Assembly: GCA_010094045.1 (NCBI GenBank)
Contig: ML986701.1
Coordinates: 91,222 to 155,221, forward strand
Reading direction: 5' to 3'
Origin: Lojkania enalia
Lineage: Eukaryota; Ascomycota; Dothideomycetes; Pleosporales
DNA: 64,000 nucleotides
A program made the translations under genes and the position numbers. The notes under the pieces were generated by a model. It did not search any database. It was given only the letters and a program-made list of their open reading frames with translations, and was not told where the DNA came from. Of this stretch, positions 1-12,445 are shown piece after piece. Every line of letters begins with the position of its first letter. Within the stretch, counting starts at the first letter, position 1.

Positions 1-911
1 CTTAAGCCTTTCTTTCTTAAGGTTGCTTATTCTTGATCGTTGGTGGTTCTTTCCCTTGTCCTTTTCGACTTTTCTAAGGACTATTAGATTACTATTCTAT
101 AGCGCCGTCTTACTTTCCTTTTTTACTGGCACGAATATTTACGGCTAAGATCTTTTCTCTATCTCCTACTCGTACTAACGGTTGTTAATCCTAACCGCTA
201 ATTCGATTATTTCTAATAGTTCTATTAGCCTTTCTTCTCTAGCTAGGTCATCCTTAACCTTGTCCTTAAAACCTTTATAGAAGATTCCTGCTAATATACT
301 ATCGTCCTATCCTAGTCTAGTACTAAGTCTCTAGAATTATATAGTATAATCCGTTACCCTTTTAGTCTAGGCTAGCCTTAATAGCTTCCTTTATACTTCC
401 TTTTCTATATCTACTTCTCCGAAGACATTTTGGACTTTATTCTTAAATCCTTTCTAGCTCTTAAAAAGTTCGTCCGTAGATTCTCTAGTCTTCTTTATAT
501 TACCTCTATTCTCTAGCTAATCTACTATAAATAGTTCGGCCTATACTAGTAGTATCTCTTCTATATTTATTATTACAGCTAAGATCTTATCCTTGTCTAG
601 GAAGAAGGTTGTGCTATTAAACCTAAAGTATAGCTCTATTAATATAAGAAAATGGTTAATATATTCTTTCTTACTATTAAACTTTCTTAATAAAACTATC
701 TTAGCTTATACTTATTATTTAGCTTTAGCTAGATCGGCTCTAGCTGTAACTAGCTTATATTATATCTACATAATATGGGTCTTCTATTCTTATACTTTCT
801 ACGCTATAGCTTCTTCTAGGGCTTACAGCCTTTAAGTTATTATAACTTAACTTTATAATGTAGTAGATATCTTTAGATAGTTTCTATTCTCTTAACGTTA
901 GGTAGTTATTA
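1..911 (-). mobile_element. Ty3/gypsy element (family G1), gag part, RIP-degraded
   Basis: This is the internal part of a minus-strand gypsy element that runs off the left edge. Its reverse complement matches the region just inside the 5' LTR of the complete copy at 33256-40725, covering the leader and the start of gag. Reading frames are interrupted by many TAG/TAA codons typical of RIP. A short open frame on the plus strand (593-835) is antisense to gag and is not taken as a gene. Confidence 0.8.
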
Positions 912-1450
912 TATTACTAACTTATATACTACTAGTATATATAATAACCGCTGTTGCAGTTGTATATATACCAGGGCCTTATTTATATTAGGTTAGTTAG
1001 AAGTAGTAGCTTTAGTAAAGAGAGAGTATTAGGTTTGCCGGTTCTTCGAATATAATAAGTATATTTAGAAGTCTAATAGAGTAATAAGATAAATCTGCGA
1101 GAATAACTATATAGGATCTAATCTACTAAGAAAATCCCCTACCTTATATACCTAGGTCTAAAACTGTTAAGCCTAGCTTATTAGATCTATTAGGTCTATT
1201 AGGTTTAACCTGCTATACCTAATACTTCTACTATTATTATGTATATAGGTTATGCTATACTTTATTATCTAACTAATTATCTCCCTAGTTCCCGCAGTCC
1301 TACTACTTACTGTCCGATAATTAGTCCCTAATATACTTCTACCTATTATTACCTTGTTACTCCTCGTCCAAGTAGGCTCGCTTAATAGCTAATATTAGAT
1401 TAAGCTCTAGCTAAAGAAGTAGTACCTCTTAGCGTTTTGTATTTATAATA
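912..1450 (-). repeat. 5' LTR of gypsy G1 copy
   Basis: This is the inverse copy of the 540-bp LTRs at 33256-33795 and 40186-40725. Its ends align with the TA...TA ends there (originally TG...CA, mutated). Its right end abuts a truncated Fot1-like transposon, so the gypsy element inserted into that transposon. Confidence 0.85.
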
Positions 1451-2470
1451 ATATAATAAATAAGAAGATATATAAAGTGTTAGAATCTTTTATATAAGGT
1501 AGTAATCTTTAAATTTCTAGTTAAGGTAGCTTTTATAGCTGTCTAAAATAAGTAGCCTATATAACTCTATCTAATATATTTTTATATACTTATTAAAGTA
1601 CTTTAGCTACTTAAAACTAAGTATATTATTTATCTAGCCGTTCTTAGAGACTGAAATTTTCCAATTATATAGTATATCTACTTCTTTATACTATATAGAG
1701 ATATAGATATATTCTTTATAAATAATAAATAGTAGGGTTATATATATAGTAGTATAGATATTCTAAATAATTATAACCTACTTATAATCGTCTAGCTATA
1801 TAAGAGTAGGCTATATACAATATTCTAAACCTATTATAACTTTTATAGTACTAATAATATCTATTTAAAAGCCTATCTTATTAAAGTTGTAGATATTATT
1901 ATTATATATACTATATTTTACAATTATATCCTATATAAACTTAAACTATATATTAATAACCTTTAGATTCTCTTGTTTTATTCTTTAATAATTCTTTACT
2001 TAATTAAAGGCTATTTTAAACTTATTTATACGCGCTATAAATCGTTTAGGCTAATTCTTTTCTATAAATATTCTACTATATATACCTAATAGTTTATCTA
2101 CTATATCTACTACTTTATATAGCCGGAGTGTAAATCCTCGCAAATTAAGGTTAAGAATATATTATACAATTATTTGTTCTTTAGTTATTATAAACTTCTA
2201 GTAATTTAGTTGTATATAAGGGCGAAACGCAATTCTATAAAGTTGAGTAGAGAGTTGTTAATATTATATATTAAAAGCTATAGCAGCGCGTCATACGCTC
2301 TTAAACTAGCCTAATTTATACGCCTATAAAGTAAGCTTAATTCTACCTTCTTATTAAATTAATAGAAGGTCGTATTATAGATTTATTATAGTTTATACGT
2401 AGTATTTATAATACTAAGAAAAAGTAGCCGTTTCGATAGTTTAGCCGCTTTAATAGTAGAATACGTTATA
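1451..2470 (-). mobile_element. Fot1/pogo-like transposon, truncated copy (family F1)
   Basis: The sequence parallels the right part of the complete copies at 8251-10107 and 42602-44458, including the DDE transposase region on the minus strand and the right terminal inverted repeat near 2415-2470. The left part is missing from this side because a gypsy element sits at 1450. The remainder would lie beyond the window's left edge. It is more heavily RIP-mutated than the two complete copies. Confidence 0.75.
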
Positions 2471-5400
2471 GAGATTTTAAATCTATATAGATAATAATAG
2501 AAATTTATAGTAGTTATAAAGTTTATATAATCTATTATAGTATTATACTAAGAGTAATTATACTATTAAATCCTCCTACTATTTTATATAGTTTACTTAC
2601 TAGTATAGAGTAAGTAATATATTTATATTTTATAGAATTCTAGTATATAATATTATCTTAGATTTTAAAATCGTTTTTAGATTCTATATAGTACTCTATA
2701 CCTAATATAATAATATACCTAAATTATATACTTAAATCCTTATTATTTATAAATAAACTATTTATAAAAATAAATAGCTTTATATAATCTAGCTATAATA
2801 GTATATATTTTAACCTATAGTCTAGGTTATTAATCTACTATTAGATCTGTATATTAAGCGCTTTAATATTATTATATAAAGGTTCTATTATTTATATAGC
2901 TATAGATAAATTAAATATAACTTCTAGTTAATAAACTAATATAATATATACTCCTTACGTATATTATTTAATATATCTTTAAACTATATCTTTATTATTT
3001 ATATTAATTATATATAGATTATTAGCCTATTCTTTCTAGGTTAAGATAATATTATCTTATATAAAGCGTATCTTTCCTCTATTAAACTCTAGAGGTTATT
3101 TATATAAAAGAACTATTTTTAGTTTTACGCGAAATATAGCTTTATAAAATTCTTCTTCTTCTCTTTATACGAATTCTAATATAACTATATTAAGGGTATT
3201 ATCTATCTATAGTCCAGTAATACTAAATACTGTAGTATCTTTATCTATAATTAGTAGATATAGATTATATAAAGAGATTTTTATCTAAAGTTTCTTCTTA
3301 TAGTAATTATAGTATATTTTAAACTAATATAGACCTAATTTAGTTATACTATATAGTAGTTATATAACCTTAAAGATTATATTTAGTAGGAAATTATTTT
3401 ATATCTTCTTTAGCAGTCTAGTATATAATATATAGATAAGTTTATTAGTAGATTATATATATATTTATATAATATCCCTTAGTTTATAATATATTTTATA
3501 TAATATAATAAGAGATATATCTAGAGTAAGGATAAATTTCTAGCTTATCTACTGGATTATAGATAATTATATAAGAATCTCTTCCTTTTCTATATCTAAA
3601 TATCCGGTAAAAACGAGTTATAATTTCTTATATAGTTAGATAGTCTTACCTTTAATTTCTTATATAAGACGGAGGTTAAATATCTATCTAGAGTATAATA
3701 AGAGATTATATAATTAAACTTTAAAAATACCTCTTATAATTAGACTATCTATTTCCGTACGGTTAGATTTCTTAAATAGTACTTCTAGAGTAGTAATAAT
3801 ACTATTTATACGTAGCTTTAACGTAAGTATATAATTAGACTCTTCTTTCTATAATAGAAAGATCTATAGTATTTTTTATACTAAAGCCTTTTAGAATCTT
3901 CTACTTCTTTTTAGTTTTATTTCTAATTTCTAGTCTTATTCTAGTTTATATATTTTATCTTATATAGTATTTTTATTTAGAGTAGATTCTTTTTATATAG
4001 TATCTTCTATAAGAATAGAGACCTTTTAGGGCCTTTTTTTTAACTAGGAAGATAGTTTTAACTTTAGTTTATAAGTAGGTTCTAGAATAAACTTCTTTAA
4101 CCTTCCTCTCTTTTTTATAGTTAGAGGTTTATATTATATAAGTATAGATTTGTCTAAATCTAAAGGTTTTTAATATTATAAGCTAAGGTCCTTTTTCTCT
4201 ATATAATAGTATAGTTTAATATATATATAGTAGAATTTAATTAGACTATTCTTAGTATTAATAATAATATCTCGATTTTTAGTACTTTTAATCGTATATA
4301 AACTAATCTATCTCTTCTTCTCCCTCTATATTATTACTTTAGAGCTAAGGGGGAGGTTTAAAATATTATATATTACAGGTCTATTCTATATATAGATTAT
4401 ACGGTTAATATCTACTTTAACTCTTTTATTCTATAGTATCTTTATTACTTTCTATACAGTTTAAGCTCGTATAGTAATATTAGGTAATAGTAGAGAGTTC
4501 TAATTAATCCTAGAGTATATACTAAATACTAGAAGTATTAGTATTAGACTATTTAGACTAGTAGTATTATTAAGAGCTTTAACTACTATTTAAAGGATAC
4601 TTTTATTATCTATATAATCTCTAAGTTCTATTTTAAGAATATTATATATATAATAGAGAGGAGTATATATATACTTAATCTTTTCTACTATCTAATATAC
4701 TTTAACTAGTATCTACTTATAAGTAGCTCCTATAATCTTTATATAATTATAGAAGTTTTTAAATATAAAGTTTATATTAGAGTTATATATAATATAATTA
4801 GGTAGACCTTAGTATATATTAATCTAATACTTATAGAAGGTATTTTAAATATCCTATACAGATATAAACTTTAGAAATATAGCTGTTTAGAAGAAAGTTC
4901 CTATATTAATTATATATAGTATATCTTTATTATTAATCTATATAACGTTAATAATAACTTTATAGTTAAAATATAGGTTATCCTTAATAGAAAACTTAAA
5001 TTAGTATAGTACTAGGTCGTATAATTAATATATATAGTAGAACTTCTTAATTTCTTCTAGTATAGAAGCATTAATATTATATCTAGTATTTATTAGTATC
5101 TTATATAGTCTCTCTATATAAGAATATTTAAATCTGCGGTAGAGGTAGTAAAATTTAATCTTAGTAAAGAAAAATATACTTTTCTTTTTACTAATATTAA
5201 AGAATAGGTATCTCTATTTATATATAACTAGGACTATAATATTATCTTTATATACGATAATATTTAGTATATTATTAAAATATATACTAAGTTAGTTAGT
5301 ATTAACTAGATAAAGAAGAAAGGGTATTAGTATATCTAGAATATAGTATATAATAGAGCTGATAGGGTTGTTAATTTATATAGTACCTATTAATCCCTTT

Positions 5401-5814
5401 AAATTCTAGCTACTAAAACTAATATTTACTTAGCTTAATATCTAGTTAATTTTTATATAAGGATTTTCTTATATATATACTTTAAGCTATATTCTACTAA
5501 CTATTTATACTTTAGTTATATTTATATCTTATAGTTTACCTTAATAAGTTATATAGTATTAGTCTTTAAGAATAAACTATTTAGCATATCTTCCTAGATT
5601 AATATTATAGATACTCTTACCTACTATATAGTAGAGGTATATAGTAGTAGTAAGGTAGTAGATAACCTCTTTATCTTCTTTCTTATTTAGGTCCAGATCC
5701 TTATCTTTATATAGGTTATTATCCTTATATTCTAATTCCCCTTTAAATTCCTAAATATATGCGATAATTTCTTTATATAAGAGATGTATATTATAGAGTC
5801 TCTTATATAAAATA

Positions 5815-6018
5815 TGTGGTGAGAGGCGAATCTTGTCTCAGGGAGGGAGATGAGGAGCTGAACTGGTTGATTGAAGATGGCTAGCGGGCCATATTTATGT
5901 ACATGAAAAAGGGATATATCAGCTGATATCCAGCGTGATATCCGGCGTAATATCGACCGTGATATCGTACGTCGATATCTGATACAGCTCGGCAGACTAG
6001 CCGAAAATCCCTATAATA
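5815..6018 (-). repeat. Solo LTR, 204-bp copia family (C204)
   Basis: The element is 204 bp and starts TGTGGTGAGAGG. It matches 48063-48266 directly and 11073-11276 and 12143-12346 in inverse orientation. The end reads TA where other copies have CA. Flanks are AAATA (5810-5814) and AGATA (6019-6023), a 5-bp target duplication with one G/A change as expected from RIP after insertion. It is clearly less A+T-rich than its surroundings. Confidence 0.85.
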
Positions 6019-7651
6019 AGATAATATATTAACGTGTCGCTCGTATATAATTAGAATAGGGATAGTTAGATAACTAGTATCCTTTCTTATAGTAGATAAA
6101 GTACTTCTTTATATATATATATCTCTTAATTTTAAGAAGGATTACTATATAGGAGGTTATAGTTTATATAATCTCTTTAAGTCTCTTCTATATAGCTAAA
6201 ATCCACGTGTATAGGAGGTTAAGTAGAATCTTTAATCTATATAATATAAACTAGCCAGGTTTTATAGGTATACGTTATTTTATCTATTAATTGTAACTTA
6301 GAATACTATATATAGGTTACTAAATAGGGCTTTATATATAGGTTTAATTAAGAATATAGTCTATTTAAACTTTAGTTATCCTCGATATATTTATATAACT
6401 ATAATATAGAGTAGTACTTTACCTTAAAAGTTTATACTAAAAACTTTCTAAGTAAGAGTAAACTTATTAATTATTGTTTTAAAAACTTCGTATATAAACT
6501 TATTTAAATTTTCTTATTAGTATTATATAAATATTATTATAGTCTAGTCTATCTAATACTAGTTATAGTTAATATTTATATTAAAGTACTAGTTAAGAAG
6601 TTTATATAAAGCTTTCTAAATATAACTAAAACTAATATTATAGAGATAGTATATCTACGTATAATTCTTAAAGATATTTAAAAAGATATTTATATATATA
6701 GGTTCGTTAATATTTAAATAATAGTATAGCTCGATAAATATTATAGTTTTATTAGCTAGAATATTATATAAGCGGCTAGTATAGTTATTCTCCTTCTTTT
6801 ATACCTTCTAAAACTATATAATTTTTTTAGAGGCGAGTTTTTCTAACTTATATTCTTATATAAGTAGTAGTTAGTATAGGTTTAGATAGTAAGGTACTAG
6901 TATAAGTATAAGATGCCTAGTACCTAATATTATATATATATTAGTTAGTTCTAGTATAAATATTATATAGACTTAATTATTATATAATAGTATTTAGGGT
7001 ATAGATATTTAGAAGAGTAGAAGAGAAGTAGATTTAATCTCCTCTTAAGCTTAAAGTCCTAAAACTAGTATCTAGGTAAATATTATATAAGGTTCTCTTC
7101 TGGATATAAATATCTTATATAAGGTTTTAACTAATAGTATTATCTCTATATAAATAGAAGTTCGTATTAATTTATCTATTATATACCTTCTTTTAAAAAT
7201 ATCTTCTATTACCTTTCCGTGCGGGATACTAGGTTAATAGTTAAAGTATATACCCTTACTTTTTACTATCTCTATTATTACTCTATATATCGTACAGCTA
7301 GTTACTTAGAAATAATATTCGTCCTATCTATTAAAGTCTACTATAATTTCTAATAGTATTCCTTTTTATAACTTTATTATTATATATAGTTCTAGTAGAA
7401 TCTATAGTATATATAATAATAGTTTATAGTTACTTAATTAAAATTCTAGGTTAATAGTATTCTTAATATACTTAAATTTTATATTTCTTTTTAAGATCTT
7501 TTTAAATACTTCTATATTCTCCTCTAATTATTTATATATATATAGTTCTTTATATATTAGTTATCTATTATCTTCTAATTTATACAGATTTAGTAGATTA
7601 TTATTAGTAGGTATTCTAGATAATTTAGCTATTATTAGGTTAGTAGTTACT

Positions 7652-7795
7652 AGTTACTTATTTATATAGTAGTTGTTAGTTATTATTAGTTACTTATTCG
7701 TACGGTAGTTGTTAGTTATTACCAGTTACTTATTCGTATGGCGGTTATTAGTTATTACTAGTTGCTTATTTATACAGCGGTTATTAATTATTATA
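7652..7795 (-). repeat. 36-bp tandem repeat, four units
   Basis: Four adjacent 36-bp units begin at 7652, 7688, 7724 and 7760, each of the form AGTTACTTAT...GTTATTA. The unit length is a multiple of three, so on the minus strand it would encode a 12-residue repeat rich in Asn and Thr (VITNN...TNK). It lies in the presumed gag-proximal part of the minus-strand copia element. Confidence 0.8.
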
Positions 7796-8250
7796 TAGTA
7801 GAACTATACAATTGTATTCTTCCTTTATATAAGGCTTTTAACTATCTATATCCTCTATCCTAGGCTTAATATCGATGCTTTAAGTTCGTACAAGTAAAAG
7901 AATTTAATCTCCCTTCTTCCTTACAATTCTTACCTAGAAAGAAAGGTACGAAATAGAGACGTATAATAGCTACTATATATTCGACTCTATCTTTACTCTT
8001 ACTAATTTACGGTTAAAAGTTTAACTACTAATTAGTATAGAATAGACTCTATCAGCTAGCTTAGTATTAGTAAGATAATGCAGGGTAGAGTATAGTATTA
8101 TATAGTATATATAGCGTATATGGGTAGTAGAGTAGGTAAGTAACTATTTTATTAATTACTATCGGGTACTATATACCTAATTAAAGGGGCTATATAAGAT
8201 ATACGCTCGGTTTAAGTATATATACTATATTATATATCTTAACTATATAA

Positions 8251-10107
8251 TATAACGTAAAACACCACCGAGCCGGCTATACTACTAAGCCGGCCACTTT
8301 TTCTTAGCACCACTAACACCATATATAAGACCTTAATTTACTCGCTATCTATAAGAGAACCTGCGTACGAGATACTTGGACTAGATTTAGAAGAAGCTTC
8401 TATATCTTTTTAGCACGTACGAGCGTTATGCCTAGTCTTTCTATAGTTTCTATAGTACCGTTAACTAGGTTGAGCTGGTTCCTTACTACTACCACTACGA
8501 GCCTTCTTAGATTGCTAAGGAGCTGTAGATACCTTAGCAGCTCTATACGAAGCTCCCTTACTATACTCTATCGTACTACTATACTGGATTCGCTTCCGTT
8601 TATATATTTTACACTTCATTATAACCTCTAATTGCTCTTTAAGCTCTATAATCCGGTGGTTTATAAGAGCGTTTTAATGCAGCATCAATTCAGCTCCTTT
8701 TATTAGCTGTAAGAAGCCTTCTTTAGCTTCTTTTAGTAATCGTACGAAGGACCTCTATATAAGAGTTAATTGTAACCTAAATTCTTGTATGTTGCTTAGT
8801 ATTTTTAACTACTATAGTATTTCTAGTAGGGGTGCCTCTAGTAGTATATATAACCGGACTTTAAGGCGTTTAAGAACAACCTACGCGTTAATAGGAACTA
8901 GTCTAGATACTTTAAAGGCCTTTTTATAGTTCTCATACGTAAATATATTAAAAAACGCGTTTCTAAAGGCTGGTAGGAAGCTTTCCTTATTAATATAGTA
9001 GACGTGTTAGTATACTAAGTCTTATACGTACTAGGAGTACTTTAGCTTTAATAGTAAGAAGTATACTATATTAAGTAGCTGTAGGATATATAATAAATAT
9101 GCTAGTATGTAGAGGGTGAGGATCTTTTATATAAGGTAATAATCCTTAAAATCCTAGTTTAGATAGCTCTTATAGCTATTAAGAATAAGTAGCCTATATA
9201 ACCCTACCTAACGCGTCTTTATATACGTATTAAAGTACTTTAACTACTTAAGACTAAGCTTATTATTTGTCTATCTATTCTCAGAAACTAAAAGCTTCTA
9301 GTTATATGGTATATTTATCTCCTTATACTATACTAAGATATAGACGCGTCCTTTATAGATAATAAATAGTAGAGTTGCGTACCCAGTAGCGTAGATACTC
9401 TAGATTACTATAATCTACTCCTGATTACCTAGCTGAATAAGCGTAGGTCTTATACAGCATTCTAAACCTATAACAACTTTTATAGAGTTAATTATACTTA
9501 TCTAAAAGTCTATCTTATTAAAGTTATAGATATTATCTTTATAGATATTATACTTAGCTACCGTCTTTTATACGAGCTTAAACCACGCGTTAATAACCTC
9601 TAGATCTTCTTGTAATATCCTCTAACAGTCCTTTACTCAATTAAAAACTATTTTAAGCTTATTTATACGCGATATAAATCGTTTAAACTAGTTCTTATCT
9701 ATAAGTATCTTACCCCGCGTATATAATAGTTTATCTACTATATCTACTACCTTATAAAGCCGCGGCGTAAATCCTCGTAAATTAAGGTTAAAGATATATC
9801 GTACGATCGTCTACTCTTTAGTTGCTATAAGCTTTATATAATTTAGTTAAGTTTAAGGTTGAAAGGTAATTCTATAAAGCTGGTTAGAAAGCTACTAGTA
9901 TTATATATTAAAAGCTGCTACAGCACGTTACACGCTTTAAAATTAGCCTAAGGTATAGGCCTGAAGGGTAAGTTTAATTCTACCTTCTTGATTAGATAGA
10001 TTAGCTTTATATTGTTAAGACATAGCGTTACGTACGGAAAAGTTGCTATACTAAGAAAAAGTAGCCGGCTCGGTAGTATAGCCGGCTTAGTAGTACTTTA
10101 CATTATA
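8251..10107 (-). mobile_element. Fot1/pogo-like DNA transposon (family F1), full length, inactive
   Basis: The element is 1857 bp and bounded by TA. Terminal inverted repeats are about 55 bp, starting TAACGTAAA with an internal direct repeat of the motif ACCACCGAGCCGGCTA. The minus strand encodes a degraded pogo-family transposase: an N-terminal helix-turn-helix region near 9990-9800, then a DDE domain with a recognisable 'VSENxxTNNKL' stretch near 9290. In-frame stops (W/Q to stop) show RIP. It is nearly identical in length and sequence to 42602-44458. Known family behaviour is cut-and-paste at TA. Confidence 0.88.
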
Positions 10108-11072
10108 CTTTAACTCTATATAATATTTACTATTTAGATAGATATTTCTATTTATTATATAATATTTTAATATTTATATATAGTATATAGTAATAGAGTT
10201 AACTACCTAAAGTACGATTAATTAACTATATATAAGCGTTTATAATAGTTAATTAAATAGAAAAAATAGTAGACAAACTAAATTATATTTAATAATTTTA
10301 TAACTTTAACTATTATAACTCTTTATAGTTAACTTAAATATCTATTATATACTCTACTTATATACTTCTATTATAAATTTATAAGAATAATCTCTATAAT
10401 ATATAATTACTCTTAGTTATTACTCTATTTTATATACGGCTAATTAGAGGCTGTTATAAGTAAGATTAGCTAATAGTTATTAACTATTATATAGTCTTTT
10501 CTATTTAACTTCTATAGTAGTATAATTTTATAACCTTCTATTTATTTAGTATTTTTTTTAGTATAAAAGATCTTATAAATAGCTATATAATTTTATTATT
10601 TAAAACTACTTATAGCTTTCTTTATACTCTTACTAGTAGATTATCTTTTTTACTATTTTATCTAGGTTTACTTTAAAGATAGCTGCTTTTACTTTATATT
10701 TAGCTATTAGCTTATAGTAGAATTAATTATATATTATTAGTGTCTTCTTATATTTATATAGTAGTAGGCTAGAAAAGAATACTTAAAGTAGTTTTTATTC
10801 TATCTCTTTATCTTCTATAGTAATTTCTCCTATTTAACTAGTCTTTTAAATTAGTATTATTCTAGTAAATAAACTACTTACTTAAGAGTTTAACTATTTA
10901 ACTACCTTCTATATATTATTATTATTATTAAGAAATACTTTCTAATATTACTTATAGTACTGTTAGATTATTTTATAAAAGAGTTTTTTTACTCTTATTA
11001 CTATATTATATAGTTCTACATTCTTTCTTTCTTACTACTATATTATATATACTCTATTTCTCTAATATATAT
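10108..11072 (-). mobile_element. Tad1-like LINE, start of reverse transcriptase (copy A, inner part)
   Basis: The reverse complement of 10430-10760 resembles the N-terminal part of a LINE reverse transcriptase, with a segment like 'NRKDYxIxNNY' followed by leucine-rich sequence. It aligns with 63640-63880, the same domain of LINE copy C. It is separated from its endonuclease part (13956-15117) by two later insertions. The stretch 10108-10235 is different: it resembles the reverse complement of 59815-59925 and may be an LTR relic. Confidence 0.65.
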
Positions 11073-11276
11073 TGTTATAGGGATTTTCGGCTAGTCTACT
11101 AAGCTGTATCAAATATTAACGTATAATATTACGGTCGATATCACGCCGGATATTACGCTGGATATTAGCTAATATACCCCTTTTTTATATATATAAATAT
11201 AGCACGCTGGCTATCTTCAATTAACTAGTTCAGCTCCTTATCTCCCTCTCTAAGATAAAATTCGCTTCTTACTACA
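11073..11276 (+). repeat. 5' LTR of the deleted C204 copia element
   Basis: This LTR is 204 bp, TGTTATAGGG...ACTACA, with intact TG and CA ends. It is preceded by target-site copy TATAT. Confidence 0.88.
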
Positions 11277-12142
11277 GTTATAAGCCCGGTTACCGTACTA
11301 AAATAGCTGCAACTTAATTTATATATTACGATTAATATCGCTCCTTTTTATTTAGTATTATAATATCGCGATATTATTATCTTTATCGTTTACTAGCGAT
11401 TTTTTTAGGTACTTAGCTATTAGAATTATATGTAAATTCTATACTTTATAAGCCTATTAATATACTATATTACGTTTAAGGCTATTTTATTCTCCTATAT
11501 TAATATATTCTAGTATATTTCTAGCTAAGGGTATAGGAATATACGGACCTAAGTATACCTCTTGAAGAGGTTAAAATCTATTAACTAGAACCTACTCTCC
11601 CTAATATAGCCTAGATTATATTTTTTATATACTCTAACGTCGCGTAAGCGTATTTAATATTATTATAATACTAGTAGAACCCTAGAAAATACTATATTAA
11701 TACTACTCTATAGAGTAATTACTATTCTATAACGCCTCTAATACAGCTTTTAGCGATAATCCTAATACTTATCGAAGTTCCTACAGCTATATATTTTAAC
11801 CTTTTAAGATGCTAATTAATTAGAAAGGCTCAATTCAATGTACGGTTATAAAATCGACTACTAAGGCAGAATTATTAGTACTATTAGTTGCCGGATTAGA
11901 AATAGAGTAGTAGTAGGCCTTTGCCTTACTAATTTCAGCTAGAATTAAATCTCAGGAATTTCTATTAGCTAAATAAATCGATTACTAATAAGAATCTTAG
12001 GGGATAATCTAAATTAATATTTCTACAAGTATACTTAGCTCTATTACTAGTTACTCTATATAATTTACCTTTTTTAGTATAGTATCTACCTTTATTTTTT
12101 TTTTAACGCAGCTTCTCCTTTACAGTTAAAGCTAGGGGAGTA

Positions 12143-12346
12143 TATTCTAGGGATTTTTAGCTAGTCTACCAAGCTGTATTAGATATTAACATACGATATT
12201 ACGGTCGATATTACGCCGGATATTACGCTAGATATTAGCTAATATACCTCTTTTTTATATATATAAATATGGCCCGCTGGCTATCTTTAATCAACTAGTT
12301 CAGCTCCTTATCTCCCTCCCTAAGATAAGATTCGCCTCTTACTATA
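12143..12346 (+). repeat. 3' LTR of the deleted C204 copia element
   Basis: This LTR is 204 bp and aligned end to end with 11073-11276. Both termini are mutated to TA (TG to TA, CA to TA). It is followed by target-site copy TATAT. Confidence 0.88.
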
Positions 12347-12445
12347 TATATACTATTTTTTTAATAATATAAGGTTCTTATTCTATTATTATTTTATAAA
12401 CTATAATAGTTATACTTTTAAATAGTATATTTTTACTACCTTAGT

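Larger units (their letters stand above)
2471..8250 (-). mobile_element. Ty1/copia-type retrotransposon, minus strand, RIP-degraded
   Basis: Read on the minus strand, 5150-5000 resembles the copia GAG-pre-integrase motif (a His-rich segment ending in 'ERLxKxL'). It is followed by an integrase core near 4800-4700. Around 2700-2500 lies an RNase H-like end with a frame resembling 'SVLASELYGMVGG' when RIP stops are ignored. This gives the order gag, integrase, RT, RNase H on the minus strand. The gag-proximal region includes 36-bp tandem repeats (7652-7795). Stops are dense and no part is functional. A 204-bp solo LTR interrupts it at 5815-6018, and a Fot1-like copy lies at each end. Its own LTRs were not resolved; 7800-8250 is assigned only by position. 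Confidence 0.6.
11073..12346 (+). mobile_element. Internally deleted copia-type LTR element (C204), 1274 bp
   Basis: Two 204-bp LTRs in the same orientation (11073-11276 and 12143-12346) flank only 866 bp. Both sides carry TATAT (11068-11072 and 12347-12351), a perfect 5-bp target duplication. Just after the left LTR comes GTTATAAGCCCGG, which fits a primer-binding site complementary to the anticodon arm of initiator tRNA-Met (with one RIP change), the half-tRNA priming known in some copia elements. A purine-rich GGGGAG lies just before the right LTR. The only recognisable coding remnant (near 11810-11960) resembles the copia RNase H end with 'KSTTxAELL'. Gag, integrase and RT are deleted, so it could only have moved in trans. 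Confidence 0.85.

Noticed and set aside
593..835. 80-codon plus-strand open frame
   Set aside because: It lies antisense to the gag region of a minus-strand gypsy copy; the leucine- and tyrosine-rich translation is what RIP-shifted A+T-rich DNA produces.
8428..8631. 67-codon plus-strand open frame
   Set aside because: It is within the Fot1-like transposon, antisense to the transposase, and the matching frame in the second copy is broken.
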